From JABDIP01 sp965250245 (GTDB taxonomy: Bacteria > Pseudomonadota > Alphaproteobacteria > DSM-16000 > Inquilinaceae): a DNA stretch of 64,000 nt. Positions 19,917-27,808 of the stretch are shown here, piece by piece. The notes under the pieces are model-generated. The model worked only from the letters and a program-made list of their open reading frames with translations, searched no databases and was not told the DNA's origin. Location: positions 5,022,001-5,086,000 of the forward strand of contig OZ252296.1 in assembly GCA_965250245.1 (NCBI GenBank). The letters are read 5' to 3'. The first letter of the stretch is position 1, and every line of letters starts with the position of its first letter. The translations under genes and the position numbers were made by a program.

Positions 19917-19940
19917 CTGATTCGCATAATCATTCGCAAT
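19917..19940. promoter_or_regulatory. Fur-box-like site upstream of imelysin operon
   Basis: The minus strand reads GCGAAT-GATTAT-GCGAAT here, an AT-rich iron-box-like element. It shares the GCGAATGATT core with sites before hemP and bfd. It is in the 142-base gap upstream of the first imelysin gene. Confidence 0.6.
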
Positions 19941-20002
19941 AACGAATTCCTCCCGAATTGCCCAGGGCGCGGTCACCCGCCTGGCCGCAGACGCAAGGTG
20001 CT

Positions 20003-21001
20003 CTACCGCATGCTGAAGGCGATCGGGACGACCCGTTCCAAGGGCGTGCCGGCCAGTTCGGGTGGCGGCTGCGGCATGGGTGCGGCACGGCGGATCGTCT
20101 CGAGGCCCTCGCGATCCAGGATCTCATGGCCGGAACTCCGGGCAATGCCGGAGGAGATCAGGGCGCCGTCGCCATCAATGACGAAGCGTACCAGCACGGT
20201 GCCCTGGCGCTGCTGGATCCGGGCGCGGCGGGGATAGGTCTTGTGGCGTTCCAACCATGCCAGCAGCAAGGCGTCATAGTCTTCGGACGTGCCGACCGCG
20301 CCACCGCCGGAGGATGAGTCGCCGCTGCCGCGATCGGACTCGGCGGTGCTGCCGGACACGCCGCCCTGCCCCGGCGGCTGTGCGGCCCCCGGAGCAGGGG
20401 TCGAACGCTCGGCCAACGCCTCTGGCCGGCGCGGCGGCAGGGGCGCGGCGGGCGGGGCCCGCGCCCCCTGAACAGGTTCAGGCAGGTCGAGGGGTTGAAT
20501 CCGTTCTACCGCCGGCTCCGGCTCGATGGCGGGCGGTTCGACCACGTCCTCGACAGCCGCAGGTGGCGGGGCGGATGCCGCCTGGATTGGCGGGACACTG
20601 TCCGGTGGTTCGATGAAATCCAGGCGCGGCTCCTCCGCGACCGCCGGCCGATCCGTCGCCGGACGGGTGACCGCCGGCGGTGCGGGATCGCTCACCTCCG
20701 TAACCGTCATCGTCACCGCCCGGACCAGATCCATGACCTCGGCCTCCGCGACAACCGCCGGGCCGGCGACAGGCTCCAGCGGTTCGGGCGGTGCGACCTC
20801 AGGCTCCAATGCCACCGGGTCCGACGGGACGCTGCCCGGTGCCCGGCCGGCGGGTCCGAGCGATATCGTCACGCCGCCGGTGCCGAGCGCGGCGGCCAGA
20901 CCTCGTTCCTCCGGCTGCGTGAGGACGACCAGGAGGCCCGCATGAATCGCGGCGGCGACGGCGAGGGCCGCAGGGAGCCGGATTCGGCGGACGGCGGTCA
21001 T
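20003..21001 (-). CDS. tonB: TonB energy-transducing protein
   Basis: I choose ATG 21001, which overlaps the ExbD stop (ATGA) and gives 332 residues. A longer in-frame reading would run through both exbD genes. Residues 10-28 form the inner-membrane anchor (ALAVAAAIHAGLLVVL), where the histidine is typical of TonB. A proline- and glutamate-rich periplasmic linker follows to about 240. The C-terminal TonB domain has TYPRRARIQQRQGTVLVRF and FVIDGDGALISS. It transmits proton-motive energy from ExbBD to outer-membrane receptors, here presumably the heme receptor upstream. Confidence 0.92.
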   Translation of the reverse strand: MTAVRRIRLPAALAVAAAIHAGLLVVLTQPEERGLAAALGTGGVTISLGPAGRAPGSVPSDPVALEPEVAPPEPLEPVAGPAVVAEAEVMDLVRAVTMTVTEVSDPAPPAVTRPATDRPAVAEEPRLDFIEPPDSVPPIQAASAPPPAAVEDVVEPPAIEPEPAVERIQPLDLPEPVQGARAPPAAPLPPRRPEALAERSTPAPGAAQPPGQGGVSGSTAESDRGSGDSSSGGGAVGTSEDYDALLLAWLERHKTYPRRARIQQRQGTVLVRFVIDGDGALISSGIARSSGHEILDREGLETIRRAAPMPQPPPELAGTPLERVVPIAFSMR

Positions 21002-21402
21002 CGGTCCGGCGCGAGGGTCTTCAGCGTCACCGTGTCGACTCCGGCGTCCAGCAGCGCCTGCATGACCGCCACCACACGCTCGGTCGGCACGTCGGCATCG
21101 GCCTTCAGGTGCAGGTCCGTGTCCGGCTCCGATTCGAGCCTGGCGGCGATCACATGGGTCAGGCTGCGATCGTCGATGATCACCGAGTCGAGGGCGAGGC
21201 GCCCGTCGGCGTAGAGCAGCAGCAGGGCGGGAGAGGGACGGGCCGGATCGGCGCTGTCGGATTCCGGCGGCTCGATCTCGAATATGTCGGCCGTCGTCTG
21301 GGCACCGGCCAGCATGAAGAAGATCAGCAGCAGGAAGACGACATTGATCATCGGCAGAACCGACTCGGCAACCTGCGCCCTCCGCGGTCGTGTGATCCGC
21401 AT
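20998..21402 (-). CDS. exbD: ExbD/TolR biopolymer transporter (copy 2)
   Basis: This 134-residue protein has one membrane helix at about 15-33 (LPMINVVFLLLIFFMLAG). The conserved proton-path aspartate of ExbD is replaced here: the motif reads PMINVVFLLLIF where the family has PLIDVVFLLLIF. The paralogue just upstream keeps the aspartate. The periplasmic part ends in VMQALLDAGVDTVTLKTL. It overlaps tonB by 4 bases and lies 9 bases after the other exbD. It probably forms a mixed complex with the first ExbD. Confidence 0.88.
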   Translation of the reverse strand: MRITRPRRAQVAESVLPMINVVFLLLIFFMLAGAQTTADIFEIEPPESDSADPARPSPALLLLYADGRLALDSVIIDDRSLTHVIAARLESEPDTDLHLKADADVPTERVVAVMQALLDAGVDTVTLKTLAPDR

Positions 21403-21411
21403 GCCGGCCGC

Positions 21412-21810
21412 CTACGGCTCCGACGACAGGGACACGTTCGAGAGACCGTGGGCGCCCACCCGGTCGATGACGGCGATGGTCCGCTGCAGCGGCACCCCGC
21501 TCTCGGCGATCACGATCACCGGCCGGGACGCGTCTTCGGCCGCCAGGTCGCGAAGCCGCATATCCAGCGTCTCGGGCTCGTAGGCCCGGTCGTCGATCCG
21601 GACCGCGCCGTCGCGGCCGATCCGCACGCGCAGGGGCCCCTCCGCCTCCGACGCGGACGATCCGAAGGTCGGGATTTGGATCTCCAGGGCCCGCCACTCC
21701 AGGAAGCTGGAGGCCAGCATGAAGAAGACCAGCAGGATGAAGACGACGTCGATCAGCGGTGTCAGGCTGATCGACGGCCGGGTCCTGACCGGCCGGGCAA
21801 TCGCGACCAT
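21412..21810 (-). CDS. exbD: ExbD/TolR biopolymer transporter (copy 1)
   Basis: This 132-residue inner-membrane protein has the standard ExbD N-terminus. SLTPLIDVVFILLVFFMLASSF includes the proton-translocating aspartate (about D23). The periplasmic region has RDLAAEDASRPVIVIAESGVPLQ and ends VIDRVGAHGLSNVSLSS. It works with ExbB to power TonB. It starts 3 bases after the exbB stop and is followed by a second exbD, giving the order exbB-exbD-exbD-tonB. Confidence 0.92.
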   Translation of the reverse strand: MVAIARPVRTRPSISLTPLIDVVFILLVFFMLASSFLEWRALEIQIPTFGSSASEAEGPLRVRIGRDGAVRIDDRAYEPETLDMRLRDLAAEDASRPVIVIAESGVPLQRTIAVIDRVGAHGLSNVSLSSEP

Positions 21811-21813
21811 GGT

Positions 21814-22530
21814 CTAGGCGGGCGCGGCGGCCGGTCCGGCCGGGACCGCCTTGGTGCCGACGGGCCCCGCCGCCGGCCCCGACCCCGGTGGCTCCAGCAC
21901 CGCGTTGACCGCGTCTTCCATCGCCGCCGCCACGCGGTCGATGACGCCCTCGAGCCAGTGATGGGCGGCCGTTGCCGGGATCGCCACCGACAGGCCGGCC
22001 GCCGTCGTCAGCAGGGCCTGCCAGATGCCGCCGGACAGCACCGACGGGTCGACCCGGGAGCCGGCCTCCTCCAGCGCCTGGAACGCGTCGATCATGCCGA
22101 TCACCGTGCCCAGCAGGCCCAGCAGCGGCGACAGCGTCGCAATCAGCGCCAGGGTCCGCAGATAGCCCTGCAGATCGGCGAGGAGCGCAGCGCTATGGCG
22201 CGCGACCTTCTCTTCCCGCGCGGCGTCCTGCGTGCCGCCCTTCAGCGTCTCCCGGGCGGCGAACTCCATCGCCCGCGCCACCGGTCCGCGCGCCGCCGCA
22301 ACAAGGCCCAGGGCCCGGCGGACCTCGCCGGTGCGCCAGGCCGCCGACATCTGGGCCACGAAGCCGTGCGACCACACCCGCAGGGCCACGAACTGGGCCA
22401 GCTTCAGCAGCACGATGGCCAGCGCCAGGACCGAGAGCGCGGCGATCACATGGAGGACGAGACCGCCTGTGGCCAGGAGGTCCAGCGCACGCTGGATGGC
22501 CGTCGGATCGATCGTGTCTGACTGCGGCAT
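21814..22530 (-). CDS. exbB: ExbB/TolQ/MotA-family proton channel
   Basis: This 238-residue protein has the three ExbB membrane helices, at about 18-40, 115-140 and 155-180. The signature LRTLALIATLSPLLGLLGTVIGMIDAFQ precedes GGIWQALLTTAAGLSVAIPA. It forms the pentameric proton channel around ExbD in the inner membrane. It opens the exbB-exbD-exbD-tonB group and lies about 50 bases downstream of an unknown gene in the heme series. Confidence 0.92.
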   Translation of the reverse strand: MPQSDTIDPTAIQRALDLLATGGLVLHVIAALSVLALAIVLLKLAQFVALRVWSHGFVAQMSAAWRTGEVRRALGLVAAARGPVARAMEFAARETLKGGTQDAAREEKVARHSAALLADLQGYLRTLALIATLSPLLGLLGTVIGMIDAFQALEEAGSRVDPSVLSGGIWQALLTTAAGLSVAIPATAAHHWLEGVIDRVAAAMEDAVNAVLEPPGSGPAAGPVGTKAVPAGPAAAPA

Positions 22531-22581
22531 GGCTTGACCCCCTACCTGGACCTTCCGTATGCGACGACGTCTTTGGCCCGG

Positions 22582-23574
22582 CTAGTGCAGCGTCGGCGTC
22601 GCCGGCGCGACGACGGAAGACTCCGATGCGGACTCGCCCGCCGGAAAGGCGTCTTCCTCGAACCGCCAATTGCGCAGCGGAAGCCGGGTGTGCGCCGCGG
22701 CCAGGGCCTGGGCGAGACCGTCGACCGCGAACAGCGTCAGGCGCACGACCGGCGGCGGCAGCCAGGACGACAGTTCCGCCGACGCCGCGGCGCGATCATC
22801 CCGCTGCAGCAGCGCGACCGAATGCAGAATCCGGGCCTCGTCCGGCGACAGTCCCGGGCATTTCGGGCAGCGCACATCGATCGACCGGGTCGCCGACAGC
22901 CGCGAGTGATCGAGAACCGCGTGCAGGCTCACAGCCGCGTCGGGAATGCAGTGGAATTCGAAGTGGGTTCGCAGCGCCGCCATCGCGTCGCCCTGGCGCT
23001 TGAGCACGTGCACCCACAGCCGGATGCCGGCGATGATGGTCTGCTCCCCCGCCGACAGGAAGGAGAGTTCGCGGGCATGTGGCTGCGCCCGCTCGGCCGG
23101 AAGCGAAGGCTTGGCGTCGACCGTGCGGGGTGCGCGCCGGCCATCGGGCGGAAGCCGGTGGCCGGCCTCGGCGAGGGCCCCTGCGAAACCATAGGCGCCG
23201 CCGGCGAATGCCCGCCGTTCGCAACGATGCACCAGGGTGTCGACCAGCCAGGACGCCTGCCCGGCGTCGTCCGATTGGAACGCGGCGAGGATCGCCAGCA
23301 CGGTCGCTTCGTGGTTGGAGACCATGTCGTCCTCGACCGCACGGACGTCCAGCGGCGCACGGGCACCGCGCCGCAAGGCGCCAATCATCTGGTCGAAGGT
23401 GGCCATGGCTTGTCCGAGCCTGTCCGGGCCGAAGGCGTGCACAAATGTCCGCGACATCATCTCACCGACATCAGGCTCACGCAGGCATCGCCGCAGAGCC
23501 CAGACGACGAGGCAGGAGGGGAAGCTGACGTCGTTCAGACGGCAATTGTCATAGCGCTTCGGGACCATGGTCAT
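22582..23574 (-). CDS. Uncharacterised protein of the heme-uptake operon
   Basis: I choose ATG 23574 (330 residues, MTMVPKRYDNCRLND). It has no signal peptide and no membrane helix, so it is probably cytosolic. Cysteines cluster at the start (NCRLNDVSFPSC, RRCL) and again in the middle in a CPKC pair, which hints at metal or redox chemistry. The rest is helical and rich in histidine and alanine. I do not recognise the family. The gene lies between a DUF2325 gene and exbB inside the heme island, so a role in heme or iron handling is inferred from context only. Confidence 0.7.
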   Translation of the reverse strand: MTMVPKRYDNCRLNDVSFPSCLVVWALRRCLREPDVGEMMSRTFVHAFGPDRLGQAMATFDQMIGALRRGARAPLDVRAVEDDMVSNHEATVLAILAAFQSDDAGQASWLVDTLVHRCERRAFAGGAYGFAGALAEAGHRLPPDGRRAPRTVDAKPSLPAERAQPHARELSFLSAGEQTIIAGIRLWVHVLKRQGDAMAALRTHFEFHCIPDAAVSLHAVLDHSRLSATRSIDVRCPKCPGLSPDEARILHSVALLQRDDRAAASAELSSWLPPPVVRLTLFAVDGLAQALAAAHTRLPLRNWRFEEDAFPAGESASESSVVAPATPTLH

Positions 23575-23635
23575 GGGCGTGCCTCCCACGCATCAATCGG
23601 CAAACGGGACGTGACCGGCGCTTTCGAGGGCAGCG

Positions 23636-24907
23636 TCAAAGCGCCCTCGGACCGAGCGCCTCGGCGGCATCGCGCAGCCCGCCCACGAAGGACGAGAGCC
23701 CGGCGCTGCGCAGCGGCAGGAAGGGTTTGGACGAGCGCTTGCAGAACTGCTTGGCGCGGCGGCAGGCGGCGTGGCTGACGCAGTCGATCGGGCACAGCAC
23801 GACGTCGCCCTGTGACAGGATCTCGCCGAGGCGGCTGCTGCTCTCTTCCAGGCCGCCGTCGTGATGGACGAACTGGCCATTGGCCTGTTCGACGAGGCCG
23901 CGGAAATACGGGACCAGCCGGGCCCGCCCGCCGACATAGACCAGCGTCCCACCACGCAGGTCGACATCGGACGGCAGATCCGAGTCGGCCTCGCCCGGTG
24001 CCCAGGACCGGCTGGCACAGATCGCCTCCAGCCGATCCCGATCCGCTTCCGCCTCTACCAGCCGATCCGACAGGGCGTGCGCCTCGGCATCCTGCGCTTC
24101 GATCCGCATCGACTGCTGCATCGACAACTCCGCCAGGCGCTCGGCCCGCGCGGAGCTCTCCTCCAACCGGGTCGACAGCGCCTCCACGGTCCGGCGTAGC
24201 TCGGCGATCTCCGTTCCGTCCTCCAGCGCCCGAAGCGCGCCTTCCAGAGTCTCCAGCCGGTCCGAGTCGTCGCGCGTGGCGGCCAGTTGCTGGGTCAGCT
24301 CCGAGATCCGCTCCGCCTGGGTCTCGACTTCCCGGCGCAGGGCGGACCGCTCATAAGCGGACCGGCGCCTTGCCTTCTCCAGGTCGTCGCGCAGGTCCGC
24401 CGCCTCCTGCTCCAGGTCGCGCAGCCGCCGGATGTCGGCCCGGTTGGCGGCCCCGACCAGGTGCGACAGCATATGCACCGACCCGAAGGCCCGCGCCGCC
24501 AGCTCGTCGGAGGCGAGCGGGTGGCTCATGATCGCCCAATAGGGTCCGGGAATATCGCCGTCCGCCACGCTTTCGTCCCACAGGGCGCGCAGCGCCTCCT
24601 CCGATCCGGCCCGGCCGTAGCGGCGGATGGCCTTCTGATACTTCCGGTCGAGCAACTTGTTGATCAGCTTGGACATGTCGCCCGGCTGGCCGGCCATGCG
24701 GACGCTGTCCACATGCAGGTCGTAATCCTCGACGCCCTTGCGGATGCGGCGGTTCAGCCGGGCGTTGATCTTCTTCAGCTCCGCGATGCTGAGGCAGGTT
24801 CCGACGATGGAGCAGTGCAGGCGCCCGTCGATCTCCCACAGCTTGCGGCGGCGCAGGCTCTTCGGGCTGACGACGGACTCGAAGCTGTGCTGTTCGATCG
24901 AACACAT
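23636..24907 (-). CDS. DUF2325-domain protein with long coiled coil
   Basis: This 423-residue cytosolic protein starts with a basic domain (SLRRRKLWEIDG, IRKGVEDYD). A coiled coil follows from about 155 to 300. The C-terminal DUF2325 domain contains TLVYVGGRARLVPYFRGLV, QGDVVLCPIDCVSHAACRRAK and KPFLPLRSAGLSSFV. The cysteines in the CPIDCVSHAAC segment could bind metal or heme, but this is untested. It starts 8 bases after hmuV, so it is very likely co-transcribed with heme transport. No function is established for the family. Confidence 0.82.
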   Translation of the reverse strand: MCSIEQHSFESVVSPKSLRRRKLWEIDGRLHCSIVGTCLSIAELKKINARLNRRIRKGVEDYDLHVDSVRMAGQPGDMSKLINKLLDRKYQKAIRRYGRAGSEEALRALWDESVADGDIPGPYWAIMSHPLASDELAARAFGSVHMLSHLVGAANRADIRRLRDLEQEAADLRDDLEKARRRSAYERSALRREVETQAERISELTQQLAATRDDSDRLETLEGALRALEDGTEIAELRRTVEALSTRLEESSARAERLAELSMQQSMRIEAQDAEAHALSDRLVEAEADRDRLEAICASRSWAPGEADSDLPSDVDLRGGTLVYVGGRARLVPYFRGLVEQANGQFVHHDGGLEESSSRLGEILSQGDVVLCPIDCVSHAACRRAKQFCKRSSKPFLPLRSAGLSSFVGGLRDAAEALGPRAL

Positions 24908-24914
24908 GGCGTCC

Positions 24915-25697
24915 TCAGGCGGGGATCACGTGTGGACAGTTGCGGGTCGGGTGGCGGGTGACGCTGACCGGGAGGTTGAAGACCGCCGCGATCGCGGCCT
25001 CCGTGAGGACGTCGTCCGGCGACCCTTCGGCCGCGACGGCGCCGTCCTTCAAGACGCACAGACGGTCGGCATGCATCGCCGCCAGGTTCAGATCGTGCAG
25101 GATCGCCACCACGCCGGTGTCGCGCTCGGCGAAGCGCCGGGCAATGCGCAGGGTCTCGTGCTGATGCGCCAGGTCCAGGCTCGCCGTCGGCTCATCCAGC
25201 AGCAGGTAGCGTGGCCCGACGGACCCGCCCTCAGGCCAGATCTGTGCCAGCACCCGCGCCATGTGCACGCGCTGCTGCTCGCCGCCGGAGAGGCTGGTGT
25301 AGTCACGCTCGGCGAGGTGCCCGACCTCGGTTTCCGCCAGGGCGCGATCGACGATGGCGAGGTCCTCGTCCCGCGAGGTCAGGCCGGCATGCGGGCTGCG
25401 GCCAAGCTGCACCACGTCGGCCGCCCGGAACGGGAAAGTGAGGGAGGCGTTCTGCGGCAGCACCGAGCGGCGGCGGGCCAGGCCCTGGCGCGGCCAGGCG
25501 GAGAGCGCCTGCCCGTCCAATGTGACGCGGCCGCCGGCGGGCTGCAGCGAGCCGGACATGACCCGCAGCAGGGTCGATTTGCCGGCGCCATTGGGGCCCA
25601 GCACGGCAACCACCTCGCCCGGCGCAACCGTCAGCGAGACGCCGCGCAGGATCGGCGATGCGCCGATGGTGACGTCGATGTCTTGCGCCGTCAGCAT
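24915..25697 (-). CDS. hmuV: Heme ABC transporter ATP-binding protein HmuV
   Basis: I choose ATG 25697, which overlaps the permease stop (TGATG) and gives 260 residues. A GTG two codons upstream is also possible. Walker A is GPNGAGKST (34-42), the signature is LSGGEQQRVHMAR, and Walker B is LLLDEPTAS followed by the H-loop in LHDLNLAA. The order matches HmuV/HemV/BtuD-type importers. It hydrolyses ATP in the cytosol to drive heme import through HmuU. The C-terminal RHPTRNCPHVIPA is recognisable in HmuV proteins. Confidence 0.93.
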   Translation of the reverse strand: MLTAQDIDVTIGASPILRGVSLTVAPGEVVAVLGPNGAGKSTLLRVMSGSLQPAGGRVTLDGQALSAWPRQGLARRRSVLPQNASLTFPFRAADVVQLGRSPHAGLTSRDEDLAIVDRALAETEVGHLAERDYTSLSGGEQQRVHMARVLAQIWPEGGSVGPRYLLLDEPTASLDLAHQHETLRIARRFAERDTGVVAILHDLNLAAMHADRLCVLKDGAVAAEGSPDDVLTEAAIAAVFNLPVSVTRHPTRNCPHVIPA

Positions 25698-26794
25698 CAC
25701 CACCCGGCCGGCGCCCGGCGGCGCATCAGCATCCACAGGAAGAACGGGCCGCCGATACAGCTCGTCAGGATGCCGATCGGCAGCTCGGCCGGCAGGACGA
25801 TGGTGCGCGCGACGAGATCGGCGCCGAGCATCAGGATCGATCCGACCATCATCGACGCCGGCAGCAGCAGCCGGTGCCCCGGCCCCATCATCATCCGCAC
25901 CAGGTGCGGCACCACCAGACCGACGAATCCGATCACCCCGGTCAGCGCCACCGAGGCCCCGACCGACAGCGCGACCATGGCGATCAGCAGCGTCTTGGTG
26001 CGCTCGACATCGAAGCCGAGATGCATCGCCTCGTCCTCGCCCAGCAGCATCGCGTCCAGATGGCGGGCGAGCAGCGGCAGGGCGAGGGCGGGCAGGACGA
26101 TGAAGGGCAGGGCGGGCAGGAACGTCTTCCAGGTCACGCCCCCCAGGCTGCCGAGCAGCCAGAAATTGAGATCGCGCAGTTCCTGATCGCCGCTGATGAA
26201 GATCAGCAGGCCGATGCCGGCACCGGCGATGGCGTTGATCGCGACCCCGGCCAGCAACAGCGTCGCCACCTCGGTCCGCCCCTCGCGGGTGGCGATGCGA
26301 TGGACGATCAGCATGGTCGCCAGCCCGGCGCCAAACGCCGCCAACGGCAGCAGGAACGGCCCCAGGGCCACGGAGATCGCCAGCGGCAGGGCCGGCCCCA
26401 GCACGATGATGCCGCCGGCCCCCAACGCCGCCCCGGACGACACGCCGATCAGCGCCGGATCGGCCAGCGGGTTGCGGAACAGGCCCTGCAGCGCGGCACC
26501 GGCGACCGCAAGGGCCGCGCCGACGACGACGCCCAGCACGGCTCTCGGCAGCCGGATCGCCATCAGCACCGTTTCCTCGCGCTGGCCGTAGGTCCATGGC
26601 AGCTCGAGGCCGACCGTGCCTGCCAGGATCGACAGCACCTGCCCGGGAGAGATGGAAACCGCCCCCCAGCCGACCGCAGCCACGAAGACGAGGCCGACCA
26701 GAACCGCCAGCCCGGGCAGAACGACCGCGTGCCGCCGTCGCCGCCGCGGCGCCTGGGCGGTATCGCGTCCCAGGCTGCCGGTCGACACGGTCAT
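25697..26794 (-). CDS. hmuU: Heme ABC transporter permease HmuU (FecCD family)
   Basis: ATG 26794 overlaps the HmuT stop (ATGA) and gives 365 residues. The FecCD-type permease shows about ten membrane helices. RLPRAVLGVVVGAALAVAGAALQ and FRNPLADPALIGVSSGAALG near the start are diagnostic. VIGFVGLVVPHLVRMMMG is the region that contacts the ATPase. It forms the inner-membrane channel for heme. It is coupled to hmuT and hmuV by overlaps. Confidence 0.93.
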   Translation of the reverse strand: MTVSTGSLGRDTAQAPRRRRRHAVVLPGLAVLVGLVFVAAVGWGAVSISPGQVLSILAGTVGLELPWTYGQREETVLMAIRLPRAVLGVVVGAALAVAGAALQGLFRNPLADPALIGVSSGAALGAGGIIVLGPALPLAISVALGPFLLPLAAFGAGLATMLIVHRIATREGRTEVATLLLAGVAINAIAGAGIGLLIFISGDQELRDLNFWLLGSLGGVTWKTFLPALPFIVLPALALPLLARHLDAMLLGEDEAMHLGFDVERTKTLLIAMVALSVGASVALTGVIGFVGLVVPHLVRMMMGPGHRLLLPASMMVGSILMLGADLVARTIVLPAELPIGILTSCIGGPFFLWMLMRRRAPAGW

Positions 26795-27801
26795 CGGCCG
26801 GCGGCGGCGTCCGGCAGGGCCAGGCCCGGATGCAGCTCCGCGAACAGGGTCCGGATCGCCTCGCCGGTGCGCGGCCCGAACCCGAGCAGCAGGAGGCCGT
26901 CGATGGCCACGATGCGCAGGCCCTGCCCGGCCGGTGTCAGGGCCAGTTGCGGTATCGCCAGCAAGCCCTCCGGACCGCCGAGCCGGGACAGGGTGCGGTC
27001 GGTGACCAGGATCACCTCGGGCGCGACGGTCACCGCCGCCTCCGGCGAGAAGGTCTTGTAGCCCTCGAAGCCGCTGGCGACATTCTCGCCGCCCGCCAGG
27101 GTGATGATGCCGTCGGCGGAGGTGTCGCGTCCGCCGGCCAGGGGCGCCCCGCCGCCGACCGACAGCAGGAACAGCACCCGCGGGCGGTCCGCCGTCGTCG
27201 CGATGGCATCCTTCAGCGCCTGGAAATCCGCCGCCAGCCGGTCGGTGATCTCCTGCCCCTTTTCCGGGAGACCGAGGGATTCCGCGACGATCCCGATCTT
27301 GTCGATCACGCCTTCCGGCGTCGGGTCGTCCGGCACGATGACCACCGGAACGCCGGATTCGCGCAGCTGGTCGAGCACCGCCGGCGGACCGGCATCCTCG
27401 ACCGCCAGGACCATCGACGGCTCGAGGGCGAGGATCGGTTCCGCCGCCAACTGCCGCATATAGCCGACATCCGGCTTGCCGCGCGCCTCGGCCGGATAGA
27501 GGCTGGTGGAGTCGACAGCGACGATGCGATCGGCGGCGCCGAGGGCGTAGACGATCTCGGTGATCGACCCGCCGACCGACACGACCGGTCCGGCGTCCGG
27601 CACCTGCACGGTCGTCCCGGTCGCATCCACGACCGGCGTTTCCGATCGCGCCGCGTCGATGCCCAGCAGCACGAAGGCGAGCAGGCCCGCCAACGAGGCC
27701 GACAGCACGCACAGCAGGGTCCGGCGCACCCGCTGTATGGCGGAAAGGCGGAGGTCGCGCTCCGGAGTCCATCGGTCGGTCATGTCCCTGCTCCCTGCCA
27801 T
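26791..27801 (-). CDS. hmuT: Periplasmic heme-binding protein HmuT
   Basis: This 336-residue class III solute-binding protein has an N-terminal membrane signal at about 27-48 (LLCVLSASLAGLLAFVLLG). The body has VVSVGGSITEIVYALGAADRIVAVDSTS. The conserved YPAEARGKPDVGYMRQLAAEPILAL block is the HmuT heme-site region, with the likely heme tyrosine in it. It delivers heme from the outer-membrane receptor to HmuUV. The ATG at 27783 (MTDRW) is an alternative start. It lies 7 bases after the receptor stop. Confidence 0.92.
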   Translation of the reverse strand: MAGSRDMTDRWTPERDLRLSAIQRVRRTLLCVLSASLAGLLAFVLLGIDAARSETPVVDATGTTVQVPDAGPVVSVGGSITEIVYALGAADRIVAVDSTSLYPAEARGKPDVGYMRQLAAEPILALEPSMVLAVEDAGPPAVLDQLRESGVPVVIVPDDPTPEGVIDKIGIVAESLGLPEKGQEITDRLAADFQALKDAIATTADRPRVLFLLSVGGGAPLAGGRDTSADGIITLAGGENVASGFEGYKTFSPEAAVTVAPEVILVTDRTLSRLGGPEGLLAIPQLALTPAGQGLRIVAIDGLLLLGFGPRTGEAIRTLFAELHPGLALPDAAAGR

Positions 27802-27808
27802 TGCCCGC

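Noticed and set aside
21002..21697. Upstream extension of the TonB frame
   Set aside because: It lies over both exbD genes in another frame, and the ATG at 21001 overlapping the exbD stop is a better start.
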